Positions 57,848 to 64,000 of a DNA stretch of 64,000 bases are shown here, one piece after another. The stretch is from positions 62,001 through 126,000 of the forward strand of contig NZ_FZPH01000011.1 in the NCBI RefSeq assembly GCF_900188485.1. The letters run 5' to 3'. The position numbers and the translations under genes are program-made. How positions within the stretch are numbered: the first letter of the stretch is position 1; every line of letters starts with the position of its first letter. The DNA comes from Asanoa hainanensis (lineage in GTDB: Bacteria; Actinomycetota; Actinomycetes; Mycobacteriales; Micromonosporaceae). Below the pieces are notes generated by a model. The model was not told where the DNA came from, did no database searches, and saw nothing but the letters and a program-made list of their open reading frames with translations.

Positions 57848-59326
57848 CTACGGCAGGGGCCACTCGTGGACTGGCTCGTTGCTGTGCATCAGGGGTACAT
57901 AGCGTTTGACCACCTCGCGCAGGGCTTCTCGGCGGTCGAGGTTCGCTTCGACCTCCAGGTGGTGGAGGGTGTCGACCTGCCAGCTCGCCCCATTCCGCCC
58001 CAGTAGGCACCTTTGCTCGATGATGCCCAGCAGGCGGTCGCGTTCTGCCGCATCGACTCCCCAGCGGTCCAGGCCCTCCGAGGCCAGCGGGAGCAGGCGG
58101 CGCAGCACCAGCTCCGTCACCGGCAGGTAGCCCAGGCCCGGCCAGAAGACCTGCGCGCCGATCCCGTTTCGAGCGCAGTTGTGGAAGTTCTCCTCCGCCG
58201 CGCTGAAGGACATCTGGGACCACAGCGGACGGTCCGACTCCGCCAGGGAGCGGACCACCCCGAAATAAAAAGCAGCGTTCGCGATCGTGTCGATGACGGT
58301 CGGCCCGGCCGGCAGGACGCGGTTCTCGACCCGCAGGTGCGGGCGGTTGCGGACCACGTCGTAGATGGGCCGGTTCCAGCGGTAGATCGTGCCGTTGTGC
58401 AAGCGGAGCTCGGCCAACGTGGGGGTGTCGCCGCCGGCCAGCGCCTCCGCCGGGTCCTCGGCGTCGCAGATCGGCAGCAGGGCCGGGAAATAGCGCACGT
58501 TCTCCTCGAACAGGTCGAACACCGAGGTGATCCAACGCTCGCCGAACCAGACCCGCGGGCGTACCCCCTGGGCCTTGATCTCTTCCGATCTGGTGTCCGT
58601 GGCCTGCTCGAAGAGCGGGATCCGGGTCTCGCGCCACAGCTCCTTGCCGTAGAGGAACGGCGAGTTGGCACCCAGCGCCACCTGCACGCCTGCGACGGTC
58701 TGGGCGGCGTTCCAGTACGAGGCGAACCCCGCCGGCGACACCTGCAGGTGGAACTGGGTCGACGTGCACGCGGCCTCGGGCGCGACCGTGTCAGCCGAGG
58801 TGTTCAGGCGCTCGACGCCGTCAATCCGGATCGTCAGGTCCTCGCCGCGGGCCGCGAAGATCTGCTCGTTGATCAACGCGTAGCGCGGGTTGGCCGACAG
58901 CGACTCCACCGTCAGGTGGCTCTGCCGCAGGGTCGGCAAGATCCCGATCATGACCATGTGGGCGCCGACCGCACGGGCCTTGTCCTCGGCGGCGTTCAGG
59001 CTGGCCCGGATGTCGGTCTCGAACTCGGCCGACCCCCGCGCACCGAGCCGCCGCGGCGACACGTTGATCTCCACGTTGAACTGGCCGAGCTCCGTCTGGA
59101 ACGCCGGGTCGGCGACGGCCGCGAGCACGTCCGCGTTGCGCATCGCCGGGTCGGAGGAGTCGTCGATCAGGTTGAGCTCGATCTCCATGCCGGTCAGCGG
59201 CCGCTCGAAGTCGAAGCGTGACTCGCGCAGCATCTCCGCGAACACGTCGAGGCAGCGGCGCACCTTCTGCCGGTAGCGCGCCCGGTCTTCGCGGGTGAAC
59301 TCCCGTTGGTCGACCTCTTCGCCCAT
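57848..59326 (-). CDS. Glutamate-cysteine-ligase-like (GCS2 family) carboxylate-amine ligase
   Basis: This 492-residue protein has the GCS2 metal/ATP motifs PLTGMEIELNLIDDSSDPAM, LGQFNVEINVSPRRLGARGS, STQFHLQVSPAGFASYWNAA and RVENRVLPAGPTVIDTIANA. It links Glu (or another acid) to an amine using ATP. Actinomycetes use mycothiol and not glutathione, so the true product is probably something else. The ATG at 59326 is the start. Confidence 0.82.
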   Translation of the reverse strand: MGEEVDQREFTREDRARYRQKVRRCLDVFAEMLRESRFDFERPLTGMEIELNLIDDSSDPAMRNADVLAAVADPAFQTELGQFNVEINVSPRRLGARGSAEFETDIRASLNAAEDKARAVGAHMVMIGILPTLRQSHLTVESLSANPRYALINEQIFAARGEDLTIRIDGVERLNTSADTVAPEAACTSTQFHLQVSPAGFASYWNAAQTVAGVQVALGANSPFLYGKELWRETRIPLFEQATDTRSEEIKAQGVRPRVWFGERWITSVFDLFEENVRYFPALLPICDAEDPAEALAGGDTPTLAELRLHNGTIYRWNRPIYDVVRNRPHLRVENRVLPAGPTVIDTIANAAFYFGVVRSLAESDRPLWSQMSFSAAEENFHNCARNGIGAQVFWPGLGYLPVTELVLRRLLPLASEGLDRWGVDAAERDRLLGIIEQRCLLGRNGASWQVDTLHHLEVEANLDRREALREVVKRYVPLMHSNEPVHEWPLP

Positions 59327-59407
59327 CAGTCACCGCCCCTGGACTCGGATCCACCCGACATACCCACAAAGCTCCCACGACACGCGGTCCGCCGGAAGGG
59401 TTACGGC

Positions 59408-59427
59408 GTGTTGTCTCTCAACAACAC
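59408..59427. promoter_or_regulatory. Dyad upstream of the matB-like gene
   Basis: GTGTTGT (59408-59414) and ACAACAC (59421-59427) form a perfect 7-bp inverted repeat with a 6-bp centre, 49 bp upstream of the GTG start. It may be an operator. Confidence 0.4.
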
Positions 59428-59475
59428 AACGGCAGCGGGTACGTGACGGCGACGCGATGTGGCAGCCTGGACCGG

Positions 59476-60819
59476 GTGTCCCTGCTGCCCGCCCTGACCG
59501 GCACCTTCGGCGACGCGCCCGACGCGGTGCGCCTCGGTGACCACGCGACCGACTTCGCCGGCCTGGCCGAGACCGCCGCCGCGCTGTCCCGCCGCATCGG
59601 GGGCGCGAAAACCGCCGCCGTCGTCGCCACGTCCACCCTGGAGACCGTCACCGCGGTCCTCGCGGGCCTGCACGCCCACGTGCCCGTAGTCCCGATCCCA
59701 CCCGACGCGGGCCCGGGCGAGCGCGACCACATCCTCCGCGACTCCGGCGCCGACGTCCTGCTCAACGCCACGACCGCGCCCGCCGGCGTCGAGGCGGTGC
59801 CGCCCGGACAAACAGACCGTGCACCCTGGACGGAGCCCCAAACAGCCAGGACCGCACTAATCCTCTACACGAGCGGCACCACCGGGCGCCCGAAAGGCGT
59901 GCCGATCACCGGAGACGCGATCGCCGCCTGCCTCGACGGCCTCGCCGACGCCTGGGACTGGACGAGCGACGACCGCCTGGTCCACGCGCTGCCGCTCTAC
60001 CACGTACACGGCCTGGTCCTCGGCGTCCTCGGCGCCCTGCGGACCGGCAGCCGCCTGCACCACACCGGAAAGCCCAGCCCCGACCTCCTCGCCGCGGCCC
60101 AGGGCAGCCTCTACTTCGCCGTGCCCACCGTCTGGCACCGCGTCGCCGCGGCCCCGGAAGCGGCACGCGCTCTCGGCACCGCCCGCCTGCTGGTCTCCGG
60201 CAGCGCCGCCCTGCCGGCCGGGGTGTTCACCGCGATCGAAAAGCTGAGCGGCCAGGCCCCGGTCGAGCGCTACGGCATGACCGAAACGCTGATCACCGTC
60301 GCCACCCGCGCCGACGGCCAAAGGCAGCCGGGCGCCGTCGGCATCCCGATCAAGGGTGTCGAGACCCGCGTGGACGGCAACGGCGCGCTGGAGGTACGCG
60401 GGAACACGGTCTTCGCCGGCTACCTGGGCCGCCCGGACGCGACCGCGGCCGCGTTCACCGGCGACGGCTGGTTCCGCACCGGCGACATCGCCACCATCGA
60501 CGACGACGGCGTGCACCGGATCGTCGGCCGGGCCTCGACCGATCTGATCAAGACCGGCGGCTACCGGGTCGGCGCGGGCGAGATCGAGGACGCCCTCCTC
60601 AGTCACCCCGCCGTCCACGAGGCCGCGGTGGTCGGCCGCCCCGACGACGACCTGGGCCAGCGCATCGTCGCGTACGTGGTCGCCGACACCGTCGCGACGG
60701 AAACCCTCGTCCAGCACGTGGCGACCGCCCTGTCCGCTCACAAGCGACCGCGCGAGGTCGTCTTCGTCGAGGCACTCCCCCGCAACGCCATGGGAAAGAT
60801 CCAGAAGCACCGCCTGTAG
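59476..60819 (+). CDS. matB: Malonyl-CoA synthetase (MatB-like)
   Basis: This 447-residue acyl-CoA synthetase has the AMP-binding loop LILYTSGTTGRPKGVPITGD, LPLYHVHGLVLGVLGALRTG, VERYGMTETLITVATRADGQ, WFRTGDIATIDDDGVHRIVG and the catalytic Lys near its end (LPRNAMGKIQKHRL). Wording closely follows Streptomyces MatB, which makes malonyl-CoA from malonate for fatty acid or polyketide synthesis. The GTG at 59476 gives MSLLPALTGTFGDAPDAVRL. No matA or matC lies in the window. Confidence 0.85.
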   Translation: MSLLPALTGTFGDAPDAVRLGDHATDFAGLAETAAALSRRIGGAKTAAVVATSTLETVTAVLAGLHAHVPVVPIPPDAGPGERDHILRDSGADVLLNATTAPAGVEAVPPGQTDRAPWTEPQTARTALILYTSGTTGRPKGVPITGDAIAACLDGLADAWDWTSDDRLVHALPLYHVHGLVLGVLGALRTGSRLHHTGKPSPDLLAAAQGSLYFAVPTVWHRVAAAPEAARALGTARLLVSGSAALPAGVFTAIEKLSGQAPVERYGMTETLITVATRADGQRQPGAVGIPIKGVETRVDGNGALEVRGNTVFAGYLGRPDATAAAFTGDGWFRTGDIATIDDDGVHRIVGRASTDLIKTGGYRVGAGEIEDALLSHPAVHEAAVVGRPDDDLGQRIVAYVVADTVATETLVQHVATALSAHKRPREVVFVEALPRNAMGKIQKHRL

Positions 60820-60943
60820 CCCGTCGCCCAGGACCGCGCCCGCGGCCATCGAGAACGGCCTCCAGCGGTGGCTCGATCGGCGCGAGCGGGCCTACGACAA
60901 GCGGCTCGCGCTCGACGGGCGCTACACCGCCCGCATACCTCCG

Positions 60944-61639
60944 TCATCGCTCCTCGGACGGCGGCGGCGCGACCAGGCGGTAGCCGACGCCCTGTTCGGT
61001 GAGCAGGTGGCGCGGTCGGGAGGGATCGTCCTCGAGCTTGTGCCGGAGTTGGGTGAGGAACTGCCGCAGGTAGTTCTTGGAGTCCTCGTACGACGGTCCC
61101 CACACCTCACGCAACAGCTCGCGGTGGGTGACCAGGTGTCCCTCGTGCCGCACCAGGATCTCCAGCAGGTGCCATTCCGTCGGGGTGAGCCTGGGCAGCG
61201 GCTCGTCGCCGACCAGGATCCGGTCGGCCACGTCGACCACGTAGCGGCCGACCCGGACGCGGGAGGTGCCGGCCGGGGCGAACCTGCGGCGGGTGACCGC
61301 GCGGATCCGGGCGAGCAGCTCCTCGACGTGGAACGGCTTGGTCAGGTAGTCGTCGGCGCCGGCGTCCAGGGCGACGACCTTCTCGTCGTTGCCGGCCCGG
61401 CCGGTCAGCACGACCACCGGCACCGGGCTCCAGGCGCGCAGCCCGCGCAGCACCTCGAGGCCGTCCATGTCGGGCAGTCCGAGGTCGAGGACGACCAGGT
61501 CGGGCCGGATCCGCAGGGCCGACCGCAGCGCTCCGGCGCCGTCCGTCGCGGAGTCCACGGCGTACCCGCGGATCCGGAGGTTGACCTGGAGCGTGCGGAC
61601 GATCTGCGGGTCGTCGTCGACCACGAGCACGCGCATCAT
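60944..61639 (-). CDS. kdpE: KdpE, potassium-responsive response regulator
   Basis: This 231-residue OmpR-type regulator has a receiver domain (VLVVDDDPQIVRTL, phospho-acceptor Asp in LVVLDLGLPDMDGLEVLRGL, Lys in DDYLTKPFHVEELLARIRAV) and a winged helix (LTPTEWHLLEILVRHEGHLV, SYEDSKNYLRQFLTQLRHKL) of KdpE wording. It activates kdp potassium-pump genes, which are outside the window. The kdpD stop overlaps its start, so both are on one message. Confidence 0.92.
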   Translation of the reverse strand: MMRVLVVDDDPQIVRTLQVNLRIRGYAVDSATDGAGALRSALRIRPDLVVLDLGLPDMDGLEVLRGLRAWSPVPVVVLTGRAGNDEKVVALDAGADDYLTKPFHVEELLARIRAVTRRRFAPAGTSRVRVGRYVVDVADRILVGDEPLPRLTPTEWHLLEILVRHEGHLVTHRELLREVWGPSYEDSKNYLRQFLTQLRHKLEDDPSRPRHLLTEQGVGYRLVAPPPSEER

Positions 61640-64000
61640 CGCCGGTGGCGGCGTTCCCGCACGGCCCGCTCGACCGCCTCGGTGGCGGCGGTGTCGCCCG
61701 GGGACACCGCGGCGGGCAGCGCGAGCACCATGGTCAGCCCGCCGCCGTTCGTCGTCTCCGGCACCAGCGAGCCACCCATCGCCTCGGCCAGGCCGCGGGA
61801 CAGCGCGAGGCCGAGGCCGACGCCGTTGTGGTTGTCGCGGTCGCCCATGCGCTGGAAGGGCACGAACACCCTGTCGCGGTCGGTCTCCGGGATGCCCGGG
61901 CCGTGGTCGACCACCCGCAGCTCGACCCGGTCGTCCTGGTAGCGGGCGGTGACCTGGGGCGGCCGGCCGGGCGGGCTGAACCGCAGCGCGTTGGCGATGA
62001 GGTTGACCAGGATGCGCTCCAGCAGGCCCGGGTCGGCGGCGACGGCCGGCAGGTCGGCGGTGAGGTCGGAGCGGACCGCCAGGCCGTTCGGGCCGAGCTC
62101 GTCGAGGGCCCGCGGCACCGCGTCCTCCAGGCCGATCTCCGCGAGGGTCACGCCGAGCGCGCCCGCCTGGAGCCGGCTCAGGTCGAGCAGGTTGTCGACC
62201 AGGCGGCCCAGCCGCACGAGGGACTCGTTGGCGGCGGCGAGCAGCTCGTCGCGGTCGTCGTCGGAGAAGGCCACCTCCTCACCGCGCAGGCTGTCGACGG
62301 CCGCCTTGGCAGAGGCCAACGGGGTACGCAGGTCGTGGCTGACGGCCGCGAGCAGGGCGGTCCGCATCCGGTCGGCCTCGGCCAGCGGGCGGGCCTGGGC
62401 CGCCTGCTCGGCGAGCCGCTCGTGCCGCAGGGCGACGGCGGCCTGGGCCGCGAACGCCTCGATGAGCCGGCGGTCGGCGGCTGCGGGAGTGCGCCCGCGC
62501 AGCGCGAGCACGAGGCTGTCGTCGACGGCGACCTCGGTCTGCGCCTCACCGGGCGCGCAGCACGGCGGCCCGCCGACGCTGGCGGCGACGTCCCAGGACA
62601 GCGGGCTGCGCTGCCGGTCGGGGCGGTCGCCGGCGTCGGTGCGGCGCTCCAGCAGCGTCACCGTCTCGAGCCCGAACGTCTCCCGGAGCCGCTCCAGCAG
62701 GGCTGTCAGCGGGCCGGTGCCGCGCAGCACGCTGCCCGCGACCGTGGCCAGGGTCTGCGCCTCCGCGCTGGCCTGCGCGGCCTCGCGGGTGCGCCGGGCC
62801 GCGACGTCGACGATCCACGACACCGCGGCGGCGATCGCCACGAAGACGGCCAGCGCCAGGATGTTCTCGCGTTGGGCGATCGTCCACTGGTTGGTCGGCG
62901 GGGTGAAGAAGTAGTTGAGCATCAGGGACGCGCCGACCGCGGCGAGCAGCGCCGGCCAGACGCCGCCGACGAGCGCGATGCCGACGACCGCGGCCAGGAA
63001 CAGCAGCATCTCGCTGGGCAGCGACAGGTCGGGACGCAGCGGCAGCAGCATGGCGGTGAGCGCGGGCAGGCCGGCGAGCACGAGCGCGAAGCCGATCAGG
63101 CGGCGCCGGGGCGAGAGTGCGGGCGCCGGCACGGCCAGGCGGCCACGGCCGACCTCGGGGTGCGGCACGAGGTGCACGTCGATCGCGTCCGAGCGGGCCG
63201 ACGTGGTGACGCCGACGCCCGCGGAGACGAGCTGGGCGAGCCGTCCGCGCCGGCTGACGCCGAGGACGAGCTGGGTGGCGTTGACGCCGCGGGCGAAGTC
63301 GAGCAGCGCCCGGGGGATGTCGCCGCCGACCACCTGGTGGAAGCTGCCGCCGAGGCTCTCGACCAGCAGCCGTTGCTTGGCCAGCAGGGCCGGGTCGGCG
63401 CCGGTCAGGCCGTCGGAGTTGGCGACGTGCACGGCCATCAGGTCGGTGCCCTTGCTGCGGGCGGCGATCCGGGCCGCGCGGCGGATCAGCGTGTCGCCCT
63501 CGGGCCCGCCGGTCACCGCGACCACGACCCGTTCCCGGGTCTCCCAGGTCTTGCCGATCCCGTGCGCGTCGCGGTAGCGCTCGAGCTGCTGGTCGACCTT
63601 GTCGGCCAGCCAGAGCAGGGCGAGCTCCCGCAGCGCGGTCAGGTTGCCGACCCGGAAGTAGTTGCCGAGCGCGGCGTCGATCTTGTCCTGGTGGTAGATG
63701 TTGCCGTGCGCCATCCGCCGGCGCAGGGCCTCCGGCGTCATGTCGACCAGCTCGACCTGGTCGGCGGCGCGCACGACGCTGTCGGGCACCGTCTCGCGCT
63801 GGACGATCCCGGTGATCTGCTCGACCACGTCGTTGAGCGACTCGAGATGCTGGACGTTCACCGTGGACAGCACGATGATGCCCGCGTCGAGCAGCTCCTG
63901 GACGTCCTGCCAGCGCTTCTCGTTGCGGGAGCCCGGCACGTTGGTGTGCGCGAGCTCGTCGACCAGCGCGACCTCGGGCCCGCGGGCCAGCAGCGCGTCG
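61636..64000 (-). CDS. kdpD: KdpD sensor histidine kinase (partial, N-terminus outside)
   Basis: The frame stays open to the window edge, reading VALVDELAHTNVPGSRNEKR of the KdpD N-terminal domain. A USP-like domain (RVVVAVTGGPEGDTLIRRAA) follows, then four membrane helices (for example LIGFALVLAGLPALTAMLLP), a GAF region, the HisKA box AVSHDLRTPLASAKAAVDSL, and the ATPase N and G boxes (NLIANALRFSPPGRP, VDHGPGIPETDRDRVFVPFQ). KdpD senses low potassium and phosphorylates KdpE. Confidence 0.93.
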   Translation of the reverse strand, partial: DALLARGPEVALVDELAHTNVPGSRNEKRWQDVQELLDAGIIVLSTVNVQHLESLNDVVEQITGIVQRETVPDSVVRAADQVELVDMTPEALRRRMAHGNIYHQDKIDAALGNYFRVGNLTALRELALLWLADKVDQQLERYRDAHGIGKTWETRERVVVAVTGGPEGDTLIRRAARIAARSKGTDLMAVHVANSDGLTGADPALLAKQRLLVESLGGSFHQVVGGDIPRALLDFARGVNATQLVLGVSRRGRLAQLVSAGVGVTTSARSDAIDVHLVPHPEVGRGRLAVPAPALSPRRRLIGFALVLAGLPALTAMLLPLRPDLSLPSEMLLFLAAVVGIALVGGVWPALLAAVGASLMLNYFFTPPTNQWTIAQRENILALAVFVAIAAAVSWIVDVAARRTREAAQASAEAQTLATVAGSVLRGTGPLTALLERLRETFGLETVTLLERRTDAGDRPDRQRSPLSWDVAASVGGPPCCAPGEAQTEVAVDDSLVLALRGRTPAAADRRLIEAFAAQAAVALRHERLAEQAAQARPLAEADRMRTALLAAVSHDLRTPLASAKAAVDSLRGEEVAFSDDDRDELLAAANESLVRLGRLVDNLLDLSRLQAGALGVTLAEIGLEDAVPRALDELGPNGLAVRSDLTADLPAVAADPGLLERILVNLIANALRFSPPGRPPQVTARYQDDRVELRVVDHGPGIPETDRDRVFVPFQRMGDRDNHNGVGLGLALSRGLAEAMGGSLVPETTNGGGLTMVLALPAAVSPGDTAATEAVERAVRERRHRR

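Overview
This 64 kb window comes from a very GC-rich chromosome. Almost every gene uses G or C at third codon positions, and GTG starts are common. mshC (mycothiol synthesis) at the left edge, DUF5703 and TIGR03089 proteins, ECF sigma factors, a GAF-ANTAR regulator, a PASTA-less Ser/Thr kinase and SecA2 point to an actinomycete, most likely Micromonosporaceae. I cannot name the genus. I see no rRNA, tRNA, CRISPR array, prophage or intact insertion sequence, so most of it reads as ordinary chromosome with accessory patches.

Layout. 1-5.5 kb: mshC (partial), an M20 peptidase, and an ECF42-type sigma factor with a DGPF/YciI protein and a DUF998 membrane protein. 5.5-12.3 kb: a LysR regulator, a secreted streptogrisin-like protease behind a perfect 18-bp palindrome, a CehA/McbA hydrolase, and a divergent MFS exporter/MarR pair. 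12.3-18 kb: an AarF/UbiB kinase, then a divergent pair of glycan-active proteins (five-bladed-propeller hydrolase and sialidase-like) sharing a pair of IclR-like dyads. 18-23.4 kb: hydrolase, methyltransferase, SigE-type ECF sigma factor with a coupled membrane protein, P-loop kinase and PhoD phosphatase. 23.4-34 kb: MarR/hydrolase pair, a ROX-type JmjC oxygenase overlapping a four-repeat peptide gene, DUF72-SurE, AEC transporter, degenerate uridine kinase, TraR/DksA zinc protein, second DUF72, and a cysteine dioxygenase-rhodanese-winged helix operon. 34-44.3 kb: a Ser/Thr kinase and an eight-gene reductive pyrimidine (or hydantoin) catabolism and uptake operon. 44.5-50 kb: lactonase-like MBL protein, DUF3500, TIGR03089, DUF2231, GAF-ANTAR and two repeat-bearing intergenic stretches. 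50-57.7 kb: SecA2, then a sugar-metabolism cluster (MDR dehydrogenase, Gfo/Idh, GpgS-like and GT4 glycosyltransferases). 57.8-64 kb: a GCS2-family ligase, a MatB-like malonyl-CoA synthetase, and kdpE with partial kdpD.

The best candidate for an undescribed system is 25.2-26.7 kb. A 100-residue protein made of a 16-residue leader and exactly four 21-residue repeats overlaps, and is probably translationally coupled to, a JmjC oxygenase of the ribosomal-oxygenase (ROX) type. Known ROX enzymes hydroxylate one His or Arg in Gly-rich ribosomal loops. Each repeat here carries a single basic residue in a Gly-rich setting, His in three repeats and Arg in the fourth. The pair looks like an oxygenase with its own dedicated multi-site peptide substrate, possibly a RiPP-like product.

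Regulation visible in the sequence includes several clear dyads next to regulators (MarR x2, GntR, IclR-like site), strong hairpin terminators after the sialidase, the protease, the propeller protein and the pyrimidine operon, and four convergent gene pairs whose stop codons share one CTAG.
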